A stretch of DNA of 64,000 nt from CAVXFS01 sp963761115 (GTDB lineage Bacteria; Pseudomonadota; Gammaproteobacteria; Burkholderiales; Gallionellaceae), in assembly GCA_963761115.1 (NCBI GenBank), contig CAVXFS010000003.1:62001-126000 (forward strand), read 5' to 3'. Below are positions 53,509-62,515 of the stretch, piece by piece. Every line of letters begins with the position of its first letter. Within the stretch, counting starts at the first letter, position 1. The notes under the pieces were generated by a model, which was not told where the DNA came from, did no database searches, and was given only the letters and a program-made list of their open reading frames with translations. The position numbers and the translations under genes are program-made.

Positions 53509-53683
53509 CGTCTGGTTCCTTGGGTTGTGAATGATCCGAATTAGCGGAACAGGAACTATTCTAGTACATAAGCTCAGTCTGTTCTGCTTCCTTGTAAACG
53601 CAATCATAAAATCGATGCGCTATAGTGTCGCTTCACTCGGGGGCAACAACGTGGATCGAATAGCTGAAATAAAGGAGATGAAG

Positions 53684-54253
53684 ATGAAACGATCATGGAT
53701 AGTCATAGCTTGCGCCGTACTGATGGTGTCGGCATGCGGGAACAAGGGCGGGGATGAGTCTGCGGCGGTCAAGACAGCAGCGCCTGCAGATGAAACCAGC
53801 ATGACGAAAGCCGCCGATCGGGCAGCACCGCCTGCCATGGAAGAGAAAGCACCCGCAGTGGAAACGCCCGCTGCAGCGGCTACTGATAAGCCGGTTACCG
53901 CAGCTGCGCCGGCAGCTGCGCCTGCTCCCGCGCCGACCCCGAAACCAGCTGAGACCGAAGAGCCCAGGCAGGCAGGCGTACTCAGCAAAGAGGATGCCCT
54001 GACCCTGGCCCGCAAGAGCGGATGCCTGGCTTGTCACAAGATCGAGACCAAGCTGGTGGGTCCGGCGTGGATGGATGTGAGCAAACGCTACAAGGGCGAT
54101 GCCGGAGCCAAGGCGCGTCTGGTGGCCAAGGTAAAGGCTGGCGGCAAAGGCAACTGGACCGAAGTGACCGGCGGGATCCCCATGCCCGCTTATTCACCGC
54201 GCGTGTCGGATGAGAATATCGAGAAGCTGGTGACGTTCGTGTTGTCATTGTGA
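53684..54253 (+). CDS. Class I cytochrome c lipoprotein with Ala/Pro linker
   Basis: 189 residues. Seen: a lipoprotein signal with lipobox MVSAC near residue 17, an Ala/Pro/Thr/Lys-rich low-complexity linker (about 25-100), then a c-type cytochrome domain with one haem motif CLACH and a Met-ligand region IPMPAYSPRV, ending VTFVLSL. It resembles cytochrome c551/c552 but is membrane-anchored through lipid. Start ATG 53684 with AGGAG 6 bases upstream. Likely an electron carrier in the outer or inner membrane periplasmic face. Confidence 0.88.
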   Translation: MKRSWIVIACAVLMVSACGNKGGDESAAVKTAAPADETSMTKAADRAAPPAMEEKAPAVETPAAAATDKPVTAAAPAAAPAPAPTPKPAETEEPRQAGVLSKEDALTLARKSGCLACHKIETKLVGPAWMDVSKRYKGDAGAKARLVAKVKAGGKGNWTEVTGGIPMPAYSPRVSDENIEKLVTFVLSL

Positions 54254-54470
54254 GTCATTAAATCCATTTGAATGATGGGTTGGGTGACAGGTTTTGAGTT
54301 TCTGCCCCTACCCTGACCCTCCCCCTGATGGAACTACTAGCCATTCGACCAAGCTGGCAAACAACGCCAGCCAAGTCGCTGGTCATGCACGGGGGAGCGA
54401 GCTTCTGGAATATTCTTTTGGAGGATGGTTTGTGTAGCTTGATGCAGCCTGATTCGCTGCCTGCCACGCC

Positions 54471-54902
54471 ATGAGACTGTGGTCGTTGCATCCACGTTAT
54501 CTCGATGCCAGGGGGCTGGTGGCGTTATGGCGCGAGGGTTTGCTGGCGCAGAAGGTGCTCGCCGGCGCAACCAAAGGGTATCGTCATCATCCGCAGTTGC
54601 AGCGCTTTCGCAGCCAGGCGGATGCGTCCGGCGCGATCGCTGCCTATCTGGGCGAAGTGAAACTTGAGGCAGATAAACGCGGCTACAAGTTCGATGGGGC
54701 GAAGATCGGGCGTTGCGTTTCCGGGTTGCGCATGCAGGTCACCCGCGGCCAGATAGATTATGAGCTGGCGCACTTGCGCGCCAAGCTGGCACTGCGCGAC
54801 CCGGTCACATTGCAGCGCATTGCAGCGGACTGTCCGCCGGAACCGCATCCGCTGTTCGATGTGGTGGCAGGCGAGGTCGAGATATGGGAGGTGCTGCCTT
54901 GA
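54471..54902 (+). CDS. Pyrimidine-dimer DNA glycosylase (T4 endonuclease V family)
   Basis: 143 residues. Seen: MRLWSLHPRYLDARGLVALWREGLLAQKVL, GYRHHPQLQRFR and DGAKIGRCVSGLRMQVTRGQ, the Pyr_excise family pattern. The family removes cyclobutane pyrimidine dimers by glycosylase/AP-lyase action, with the N-terminal amine as nucleophile in T4 endonuclease V. Here the first residue is Met followed by Arg-Leu, so processing of Met would matter. It converges on the GST gene two bases on. Confidence 0.86.
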   Translation: MRLWSLHPRYLDARGLVALWREGLLAQKVLAGATKGYRHHPQLQRFRSQADASGAIAAYLGEVKLEADKRGYKFDGAKIGRCVSGLRMQVTRGQIDYELAHLRAKLALRDPVTLQRIAADCPPEPHPLFDVVAGEVEIWEVLP

Positions 54903-54904
54903 TC

Positions 54905-55561
54905 TCAGGCGTCAAGGACGAGCGGCTGGTTGCCCGGTTGCCACACCGGGTATTTTTGCATCACCCTGGCAAACAGCCCGGACGAGATGAATCTTTCCAG
55001 CCAGGCGCGCAACGCCGGGTAGGGTGCAGCGGCGAACCAGCCGGCGTCGACGGCGGCGAACTGTCGCACAAAGGGCAACAGTGCGATATCGGCCAGCGAC
55101 AGGTCAGCGCCGAGCAGGCAGGGAGTGGTGTCGAGACGCTGCTCCAGGCGTTGTAAAAAATCTTCCGCTGCGGTGCGGTATGCAGTTTGCGGCTGTACGG
55201 AAAAACGCTGCGGATATTTGTAGCCATCCAGGTTGGTCTTGAATGCCGCATCATTTTCTGTCACCCACGGCAATGCGGCCTGCACATGACATTCATCCTT
55301 GCCCAGCCATCCTTGCGGGTCGTGCTGGCGCAACGCCCACAGCATGATGTCCCAGCTTTCGTCCAGCACCTGCCCGCCGGGCAACAGCAGCACCGGCACA
55401 CTGCCTTTGGGTGATGCGGCCAGCATGTCTGCGGGTTTGTCGCGCAGCACCACTTCGCGCAATTCAACGCGAATGCCACCGGCTACCAGCGCGGCGCGCG
55501 CGCGCATGGCGTAGGGACAGCGGCGGAATGAATACAGGACGGGCAGAGACATGGAACGCAT
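54905..55561 (-). CDS. Glutathione S-transferase-family protein
   Basis: 218 residues, thioredoxin-fold then helical GST domain. Seen: LYSFRRCPYAMRARAAL with the N-terminal CPYA motif (Cys15 or so), a SPKGSVPVLLLPGG cis-Pro loop with DESWDIMLWAL, and a C-terminal GADLSLADIALLPFVRQF block with the capping Asp. Resembles the glutaredoxin-2-like group. Start ATG 55561; ATG 55552 (MSLPVLYS) is an alternative, with no ribosome site visible for either. Confidence 0.9.
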   Translation of the reverse strand: MRSMSLPVLYSFRRCPYAMRARAALVAGGIRVELREVVLRDKPADMLAASPKGSVPVLLLPGGQVLDESWDIMLWALRQHDPQGWLGKDECHVQAALPWVTENDAAFKTNLDGYKYPQRFSVQPQTAYRTAAEDFLQRLEQRLDTTPCLLGADLSLADIALLPFVRQFAAVDAGWFAAAPYPALRAWLERFISSGLFARVMQKYPVWQPGNQPLVLDA

Positions 55562-55791
55562 TTTATCGGCTTACGGGTGATCCGGCAGGATGTGCGTATC
55601 GGTGCTGTATTCGTTTGAGACATGGCGACAATTCAATGGTTGGTTCTGTCAGGCTCCGTTTGCTTTAATATAGGCTCATACGAACGCTTCAATCAATGAG
55701 GTTCGGCGAGATGAATCGATATCCCTTGCAGTGGCAGCTCACTCCTGGCGCGAACGCACCGCGATAGGCCCGGCTGCCGAAAATTCCCGTC

Positions 55792-56697
55792 ATGAAACCC
55801 ATCAGTCCGCGCATAACCTTCGTCCTCACCAGACCGTTCGCTTTTGTGTTCCAGGTCCTGAAATCATTCCAGGCGAACCAGGGGCTGCTGCTGGCCGGTG
55901 CGGTGGCCTATTACGCGCTGCTCTCGATCGTGCCGCTGCTGATCCTGATGGTGATCGCGCTGTCGCAGGTGATCGACCAGGAGTTGCTGCTGGCGACGCT
56001 GGGCAGGGCGCTGGAATATGTGGTGCCGGGCGAGGGCAGCGCGGTGGTGGCTGAGCTGCGGTCGTTCCTGGATCACCGCGAGGCGATCGGCTGGATGTTG
56101 TTCGTCACCATGCTGTTTTTCAGTTCGCTCGGTTTCAAGGTACTGGAAAACGCGATCTCGGTGATCTTCCTGCACCGCGTGGCGGAACGCAAGCGGCCTT
56201 TCCTGGTTTCACTGTTGCTGCCATTCGGCTACATCTTTTTCATCGGCGCCACGCTGTTTGTCGGCACCTTCGTGATCGCCGACCTGGTGGCGATAGGCGG
56301 CGAGGACCTGGTCGTCATGGGGCACCGGTTGCCGCTGGGCGGATTATCGCGCTGGATGATCTACGTTGCCGGCGTAACCACTGAGATCCTGATGATCTCC
56401 TCGATCTACTATTTCATGCCGGTAGGCAGGCTGTCAGTTCTGCACGCGCTGATCGGCGGCGCCACGGCCGGCCTGCTGTGGGAGATCATCCGTTTTGCGC
56501 TGCGCTGGTATTTTGGCTCGCTGTCGCAGGTGAGCATCGTGTACGGCTCGCTCACCACGGCCATCATCGTGCTGCTCAGCCTGGAAGTAGCCGCAACGCT
56601 GCTGTTGCTGGGCGCGCAGGTGATCGCGGAATACGAACGCCTGAAGATCGGGGGCCCCCCGGAGCGACGGGTGTCAATGGGCACTGAAAGATCCTGA
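55792..56697 (+). CDS. YihY/BrkB-family integral membrane protein
   Basis: 301 residues with about six membrane segments. Seen: LLLAGAVAYYALLSIVPLLILMVIA, a VFLHRVAERK loop, GGATAGLLWEIIRFALRWYFG and LTTAIIVLLSLEVAATLLLLGAQ, all typical of this family (older names: BrkB, ribonuclease BN, both now doubted). Role unknown. Start ATG 55792. It is followed by the EI24-family gene 45 bases later. Confidence 0.9.
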   Translation: MKPISPRITFVLTRPFAFVFQVLKSFQANQGLLLAGAVAYYALLSIVPLLILMVIALSQVIDQELLLATLGRALEYVVPGEGSAVVAELRSFLDHREAIGWMLFVTMLFFSSLGFKVLENAISVIFLHRVAERKRPFLVSLLLPFGYIFFIGATLFVGTFVIADLVAIGGEDLVVMGHRLPLGGLSRWMIYVAGVTTEILMISSIYYFMPVGRLSVLHALIGGATAGLLWEIIRFALRWYFGSLSQVSIVYGSLTTAIIVLLSLEVAATLLLLGAQVIAEYERLKIGGPPERRVSMGTERS

Positions 56698-56742
56698 ATC
56701 AAACATAATGATATCTACACAATGTATTGTTAAGGAGGATGC

Positions 56743-57495
56743 ATGAATCCGATACTCGATGCACTATCGCGCGGCTTTCGCGACCTGTTCCAGTTCAGGG
56801 TGCTGCTGATCGTGATCTGGCCGATCCTGGCGGCAACATTGCTGTGGGTGATCCTGGGTGTGACTTTCTGGAGCACCTTCTCGGACTGGTTCGCCCACGC
56901 ACTGAATTCGATCGGCATCCAATCCTGGCTTGCGGGCGTGCAGCCGCGCTGGATCGCCAACGCGATCCAGGCGATGGCGCACCTGATCCTGTTCGTGCCG
57001 CTGGTGTTCCTTACCGCACTGGTGATCACCGCCCTGTTCGCGATGCCCGCGCTGATCCGGCTGGTGGAAGTGCGCGATTATCCGAGGCTCCAGCGTGAAA
57101 GCGGCGGCGGCATGGCCGGCAGCCTGCTCAATGCGCTGCTTGCGCTTTGCATCTTTGTCGCGATCTGGGTGCTCACGCTGCCGTTGTGGATGATAGGCGC
57201 GGGGCTGGTGGTGCCGTTCCTGGCCGCGACCTACCTGAACCAGCGCCTGTTCCGCTACGACGCACTGGCCGAGCACGCCAGTGCGGAAGAGATGCAGGTG
57301 TTGTTTTCGAAATACCAGTCGTCATGGTGGGGACTCGGGCTGTTGACCGGCTTGCTGCAATTCGTGCCGTTCCTGAATCTGCTGGCGCCGGTGCTGACCG
57401 GACTGGTGTTCATCCATTTCGGGCTGGCGCGCCTGCTCAAGCTGCGGCTGGAGGGATCGAAGATATTGGTGGCCGACACAGACCATTTCAAATGA
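56743..57495 (+). CDS. EI24/CysZ-like membrane protein
   Basis: 250 residues with about four to six membrane segments. Seen: MNPILDALSRGFRDLFQFRVLL, WLAGVQPRWIANAIQAMAHL, PALIRLVEVRDYPRLQRE and PFLAATYLNQRLFRYDALAEHA. The PF07264 fold includes CysZ sulfate channels, but the match is only family-level. Start ATG 56743 with an excellent AAGGAGG 6 bases upstream. Probably co-transcribed with the YihY gene. Confidence 0.85.
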   Translation: MNPILDALSRGFRDLFQFRVLLIVIWPILAATLLWVILGVTFWSTFSDWFAHALNSIGIQSWLAGVQPRWIANAIQAMAHLILFVPLVFLTALVITALFAMPALIRLVEVRDYPRLQRESGGGMAGSLLNALLALCIFVAIWVLTLPLWMIGAGLVVPFLAATYLNQRLFRYDALAEHASAEEMQVLFSKYQSSWWGLGLLTGLLQFVPFLNLLAPVLTGLVFIHFGLARLLKLRLEGSKILVADTDHFK

Positions 57496-57547
57496 CATTC
57501 AAACAGCACAGGCCTTATTGAGGTGATTCCAAACGAGCGCATTCCGC

Positions 57548-58411
57548 TCAGGCGATGAACTCCCGATAACTTTTTGGCGCGCGTCCGAGCAATCTGGCGA
57601 AGGCGGATGCATCGGCGGTGTTTCCGGCAGAGAGCATGGCCAGCGTATCGCTGCACAGCGGGCTGGCGGGAATCCGGTCGCCGATACGCGCAGCCACCGT
57701 CGCCAGCAGTGACGGCACCGACAGATGCAATGCCGTACCATGCCCCAGTTGCAATCGATAACTGTCGAGCATGCCGCGCATGTCGGTGGCTTCGGCCCCC
57801 ACTGCCGCAACGATCTGGCTGACGGCATTGGGGTCGGCCAGCCATTGCGAGACTGCCGCGCAAATGTCGTCGATATGCACTGGCTGAAGTGTTTGATGCC
57901 CGCCCATAAGCAGCGCATGCAGCGGCAGTTTCGCCTGCATCCTGAACATTTTTGCGCTGGCGCCATCTTCACCATAGACTACCGACGGGCGCAGGCACAG
58001 CCAGCGTGCCTGCGCGGGCAAAGTTGCCAGCGACTGCTCGGCCAGCAGGCGGGTAGAGAAATACGCCGTGTCGATGCCGCTATCCGCGCCGAGTGCGGAA
58101 AACTGGACCACTCGCCCGACATTTGCCTGTGCGGCGGCGGCGAAGATCGCGGCGGGTGTCGCGACATGCAATGTCTGCATCGGCTGGGCCGGGCTGTCGC
58201 GCAGCACGCCCACGGTATTGATTACGGCGTCGAACCCCGCAAGGCGCGGCAGCCAGGTCTCCTTGTCGGTATCGTTGCGGAAATCGACGGCGATGTCGTC
58301 CGGCTCGGTCGGTCGGCGAACTGCACGAACCACATCATGACCTGAGTCACGCAGGGCGCGGGTCATGTGCCTGCCGACAAAACCTGTTGCGCCGCAGAGG
58401 AGGATTTTCAT
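57548..58411 (-). CDS. NAD(P)-binding atypical SDR (NDUFA9-like)
   Basis: 287 residues. Seen: KILLCGATGFVGRHM with the GxxGxxG dinucleotide loop at 7-13, DAVINTVGVLRD, RVVQFSALGAD and LCLRPSVVYGEDG. The active-site YxxxK of classic short-chain dehydrogenases is not obvious, as expected for atypical members that resemble complex I NDUFA9. Start ATG 58411 with GGAG 7 bases upstream; longer frames are unlikely. Function unknown. Confidence 0.85.
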   Translation of the reverse strand: MKILLCGATGFVGRHMTRALRDSGHDVVRAVRRPTEPDDIAVDFRNDTDKETWLPRLAGFDAVINTVGVLRDSPAQPMQTLHVATPAAIFAAAAQANVGRVVQFSALGADSGIDTAYFSTRLLAEQSLATLPAQARWLCLRPSVVYGEDGASAKMFRMQAKLPLHALLMGGHQTLQPVHIDDICAAVSQWLADPNAVSQIVAAVGAEATDMRGMLDSYRLQLGHGTALHLSVPSLLATVAARIGDRIPASPLCSDTLAMLSAGNTADASAFARLLGRAPKSYREFIA

Positions 58412-58582
58412 GAGGGTTCTCCGGTATCGGGGAAAGAAGATGATATCGAAATTATCGCTGGGTGACGCCAGTTCCTTCCACCTGCATGGGAGAGGGGACA
58501 AGGTTGAACGAACGCTTCACCCATCCCTTTGTCTGACGGAAGGCGCAGAATAGGGTAGCAAAATGGAGTAAAAGGATTTTTG

Positions 58583-59818
58583 ATGGATAACGATCACCTG
58601 CAAAGATTGATCAACGGCGTGAGGCGATGCGCCAGGTTCGGCCTGTTGTCGCTGTTGTGTTTTGTATTTGCGCCTGCGCAGGCGGGCACCGATGCGTTGA
58701 GTTATGAGGAACAGACGCTGACCCTGGATGGAACAAGCAGGACGGTAAGCGTGCCCAAAGGTTACCGGCTCGAGTTCCTGGCCAGCATGGATGCGCCGCG
58801 CATGCTGACCTTTGCCGCCAATGGCGACCTGTTCGCCGGTTCGCAGTCCGGCAAGGTCTATCGCCTGCCGCCGCCTTATACCAAACCTGAAGTGCTGGTG
58901 CAGCTGAACGATTATCCGCACAGCGTGGCGTTCCGGAACAATGAGATCCTGATCGCACAGACGGATGGCGTGTATCACGCGCCATACCGGCCCGGACAGT
59001 CGGTGATCGCAACAGATGCGGTGACTTTGCTGGCGGCATTGCCGGGTGGCGGCGGGCATAACAGCCGCACGGTGACGGTTGGGCCGGATGGACGGGTGTA
59101 TGTGAGTCTGGGTATCCAGCACAATTGCAGCGACCAGTATCTGGGCGAAAGCTATCCATTCGGTGACCGGCGTGGCGGGGTGCTGGTGTTGCGCGAAGGG
59201 AATGGCAAGGCAAGCTGGGAGCCGTATGCGTCGGGGTTACGCAATCCGGTCGGGATCGCCTGGCAGCCACAGACCGGCGTGCTCTATGCCAGCAACAACG
59301 GACCGGATCATCTTGGCTACGATCTGCCGCCGGAATATTTCAGCAAACTGACCGCCGGTTCCTTTCACGGCATGCCGTGGTTCCAGTACGACGGCAAGCA
59401 GCTGATACGCGACGACTGTGTGACCAGTACGCCGCCGCGCCCGATCGATCAGGTAAGCATACCCGTCGCGACATTTCCGGCGCGCAATGCGCCGCTGGGC
59501 GTGGCTTTTGTGCCTCGCGGCGCGATGGATACGCGGTTCGAACAGGATGCGATCGTTGCACTGCACGGTTCGTGGGGCACCAGGCCGAGCGGCGGTTTTC
59601 TGGGCAGTGCGGCCTCGCGCCGTCCACCAAAGGTCGTCGCCGTGCGTTTCAGGGATGGACAGGCACAGCGTGTGGACGATCTGGTCAGCGGTTTTCAGTT
59701 GCCCGACGGCGAACGCTGGGCACGCCCGGCAGGTGTCGCACTCGGACCGGATGGTGCGCTGTATTTCAGCAGCGACAGCGGGACCAACGGATTGTTTCGG
59801 TTGAAACGAGTGCATTGA
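58583..59818 (+). CDS. Secreted sorbosone-dehydrogenase-like beta-propeller (PQQ-type)
   Basis: 411 residues. Seen: a signal peptide ending APAQAG near residue 34, LEFLASMDAPRMLTFAANGDLFAG, a GGGGHNSRTVTVGPDGRVYVSLG blade, LRNPVGIAWQPQTGVLYASNNG, and a final GPDGALYFSSDSGTNGLFRLK. This is the GDH/sorbosone-dehydrogenase six-bladed propeller. The family includes PQQ enzymes and non-enzymatic members; I cannot confirm PQQ binding. Start ATG 58583 with AAGGA 6 bases upstream. Confidence 0.82.
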   Translation: MDNDHLQRLINGVRRCARFGLLSLLCFVFAPAQAGTDALSYEEQTLTLDGTSRTVSVPKGYRLEFLASMDAPRMLTFAANGDLFAGSQSGKVYRLPPPYTKPEVLVQLNDYPHSVAFRNNEILIAQTDGVYHAPYRPGQSVIATDAVTLLAALPGGGGHNSRTVTVGPDGRVYVSLGIQHNCSDQYLGESYPFGDRRGGVLVLREGNGKASWEPYASGLRNPVGIAWQPQTGVLYASNNGPDHLGYDLPPEYFSKLTAGSFHGMPWFQYDGKQLIRDDCVTSTPPRPIDQVSIPVATFPARNAPLGVAFVPRGAMDTRFEQDAIVALHGSWGTRPSGGFLGSAASRRPPKVVAVRFRDGQAQRVDDLVSGFQLPDGERWARPAGVALGPDGALYFSSDSGTNGLFRLKRVH

Positions 59819-59915
59819 AAATCCTCTCTCCCACTTAAAAGGGGAAGGAGCAAGTCTTGCTCATGCTCTTGCGGGCATGATGGTTAATTAAAACTAACGA
59901 TCGGAGTTTTTCATT

Positions 59916-61010
59916 TTGAGCACACTATTTTCCCCCATCACCCTTGGCAAACTGGAACTGGACAACCGCATAGTCGTCTCGCCGATGTGCCAATACTCCG
60001 CTGAACAGGGCTCCGCCAGCGACTGGCACATGATCCACCTGGGTCATCTTTCCCTGTCCGGCGCAGCACTGTTGTTCATCGAGGCGACAGCGGTGGCGGC
60101 GGAAGGACGTATCTCGGCCAGTGATCTTGGCCTGTGGTCCGACCAGAACGAGGCGGCATTGGCGCGCGTGCTCAAGGCGGTGCGGCAATACTCGCCGATC
60201 CCGGTCGCCATACAACTGGCCCATGCCGGGCGCAAGGCGTCCACCCGCTTGCCGTGGGAGGGCGGGCAGAATGTACCGCCGGAAAATGGTGGCTGGCAGA
60301 CCGTTGCACCCTCTACCTTGCCCTTTGCCGCAAACGATGCCCCGCCGCACGCGCTGGATGAGGCCGGACTGCAGCGCGTGCGCGAAGATTTCGTCGCCGC
60401 CGCGCAGCGCGCGCATCGGCTTGGCATCGACGTGATCGAGATGCACGCGGCACATGGCTATCTGTTGCACGAGTTCCTGTCACCCCTGTCCAACCTCCGC
60501 GTTGACCACTACGGCGGCGCACTGGAGAACCGCATGCGTTTCCCGCTCGAGGTGTTCGAGGCGATACGCGGCGCGGTACCGAAGGAAAAGCCGGTGGGCG
60601 TGCGCATCTCCGCAACAGACTGGGTCAGTGGCGGCTGGGACATCGAGCAGAGCGTGTTGCTGGCAAAGGAATTGCAGCGCCGCGGCTGCGCCTTCATCGA
60701 TGTGTCGAGCGGCGGGCTGTCACCCCTGCAGCAGATCCCGGTCGAGCCGGGCTATCAGGTTGCCTTCGCCGAAAGGATACGCAGCGAAACCGGCATGGTC
60801 ACCATCGCCGTGGGCCTGATCACCGAGCCGGAGCAGGCTGAAACGATCATCGCCTCGGGGCAGGCTGACATGGTGGCGCTGGCCCGTGGCATGCTCTACG
60901 ACCCGCGCTGGCCATGGCACGCAGCAGCGACGCTGGGCGGTCAGGTGAACGCGCCGAAACAGTACCTGCGCGCGCCGCCGCACGGGGTCAAGGCCTTGTT
61001 CAAATCATGA
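59916..61010 (+). CDS. NADH:flavin oxidoreductase, old-yellow-enzyme family (YqjM-like), TTG start
   Basis: 364 residues, an FMN (beta/alpha)8 barrel. Seen: TLFSPITLGKLELDNRIVVSPMCQYSAEQG with Cys25 of the YqjM-type enzymes, QLAHAGRK, an HAAHGYLLHEFLSP active-site segment (paired His), and a C-terminal SGQADMVALARGMLYDPRWP. Reduces activated alkenes with NAD(P)H; the physiological substrate is unknown. Start TTG 59916 gives the conserved N-terminus, with GGAG about 9 bases upstream. A short GC-rich string like the dispersed repeat lies just before it. Confidence 0.92.
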   Translation: MSTLFSPITLGKLELDNRIVVSPMCQYSAEQGSASDWHMIHLGHLSLSGAALLFIEATAVAAEGRISASDLGLWSDQNEAALARVLKAVRQYSPIPVAIQLAHAGRKASTRLPWEGGQNVPPENGGWQTVAPSTLPFAANDAPPHALDEAGLQRVREDFVAAAQRAHRLGIDVIEMHAAHGYLLHEFLSPLSNLRVDHYGGALENRMRFPLEVFEAIRGAVPKEKPVGVRISATDWVSGGWDIEQSVLLAKELQRRGCAFIDVSSGGLSPLQQIPVEPGYQVAFAERIRSETGMVTIAVGLITEPEQAETIIASGQADMVALARGMLYDPRWPWHAAATLGGQVNAPKQYLRAPPHGVKALFKS

Positions 61011-61077
61011 TGGATCAGTCGCAACGCCCGCTTGCAGTTAGTGGCCGGATCAAACCAGACCCCGGCTTCATGCCCGC

Positions 61078-62349
61078 CTAAACCCGGGGCTTTCTGGTCA
61101 GTATCTCCGACAGGAACAACGCCAGCAGGGTGTAGGTCAGGAACAGGTAATACCCCGGTTGCAGCGATGTGCGATTCGTCGTCAGGATGGCCATCTCCTG
61201 GCTGGTCGAATTCAAGTGGCCGAGCTGGTCGGCAATGATCCCGTTGAACCCGATATAGGCCATGAATATGGCAACCACCATGACATCGGCCATCGACCAT
61301 TTCCCGGCACTGTTGACAAAGAACTTGATCACCGGGTTTTCCCTGGCGTGGTGATAATCGAAATAATAGCCCAGCGTCGAGATGATCTTGAGCAGCGGGA
61401 AAACGATACTGAAGGTGATCAACAACACCCCGACCAGTTTCATCTGGATCTCCTGATGGGTGATCATGATCCAGAACACATCCAGTATGCTTTTGCTCTG
61501 GAAATACAGCACCTGGTTCTCAAAATGGATCGGATGGCCGATCAGCATGAAGTTCATCTGCGAGATCGCCGCTTCCATGTCGATCATCGGTGTGGTGACG
61601 CCCGCTGCCAGCAATGTGCAAAGAGACAATACGAGAAACACATATTGGGACGCGGTCAGGGGCTGCTTGTTAAAACCCGACAACACAAACAACCCGAGCG
61701 AAAGCAGGATCAACAGGGCTGCCTCCCTGGCGATCAGGTCTTGCCTGTGCGCGATATCCTCATCGAGCTTGATCCTCGCGCTTTCGATATCTGCGGAACC
61801 GGTCCTGACCAGTATGCTGTTCAGCTCTGACGTGTCCTGCGATTCAAACGTCTGGCTGGCATACTGATCGAGTTGTTCGGTCAGCGCCGTCTTGATCTGC
61901 TCCCTTGTCTTCGATTTCTTCAATTCCTTGATCACGGCATCCGCGTATTCCGGGATGCCTTTTTTGATCTGGTCCAGGTTGATGAATATATCGATGAAGG
62001 ATTGCGTGAGTTTCCCGCCCGCAGTATCCGAATTCCCTTGCTTGATCTTTTTGGCGACTTTGTCGATCAGGGTATTCAACAGCACTTCGATATGTTTTCT
62101 GAGTACCTGCTCATTCTCTTTCGACAGGTACAGCTGGTTGATCTCCCCTGCCAGGATCTCGGTGATCTGCCGCTTCCATTCATCAACGCTGAACAGGCCG
62201 TATTTGACATTGTTGAGTTCGGCATAGTCGTTCTTGTTCTGCTGGTTGGCAACGGAACCGGAAATGATCTGCTGGCACAGCACGACCGATGCGATGACGA
62301 TGACCAGCGACAGGATCAGTCTGAACAGTTTCATGGTTGCAGGTTTCAT
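61078..62349 (-). CDS. Paraquat-inducible-protein-A-like membrane protein with long periplasmic region
   Basis: 423 residues. Seen: an N-terminal membrane segment (about 10-30), then a polar, helix-rich region (about 35-205) rich in Lys, Glu and Gln, and four or so C-terminal membrane segments with the PqiA-type end KFFVNSAGKWSMADVMVVAIFMAYIGFNG. PqiA proteins work with MCE proteins (PqiB) and a lipoprotein in envelope lipid transport. None of the partners is next to it. The extra central region is unlike ordinary PqiA. Start ATG 62349 with GAGG 8 bases upstream. Confidence 0.78.
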   Translation of the reverse strand: MKPATMKLFRLILSLVIVIASVVLCQQIISGSVANQQNKNDYAELNNVKYGLFSVDEWKRQITEILAGEINQLYLSKENEQVLRKHIEVLLNTLIDKVAKKIKQGNSDTAGGKLTQSFIDIFINLDQIKKGIPEYADAVIKELKKSKTREQIKTALTEQLDQYASQTFESQDTSELNSILVRTGSADIESARIKLDEDIAHRQDLIAREAALLILLSLGLFVLSGFNKQPLTASQYVFLVLSLCTLLAAGVTTPMIDMEAAISQMNFMLIGHPIHFENQVLYFQSKSILDVFWIMITHQEIQMKLVGVLLITFSIVFPLLKIISTLGYYFDYHHARENPVIKFFVNSAGKWSMADVMVVAIFMAYIGFNGIIADQLGHLNSTSQEMAILTTNRTSLQPGYYLFLTYTLLALFLSEILTRKPRV

Positions 62350-62515
62350 TGCGATGCCTCGTGGGGGAAGGTTCGCGCCAATTGACTAGTCGAGATCCCT
62401 CAATGTGCTTGCCGGTTCATCTCCGTCATGCGGAATGATGAACCCGAGGTCGATTGTGCGCCAATTCAGGATGGAGTGATACGGGGCAAGCCGGACTCGC
62501 GCCCAGACATGGATG

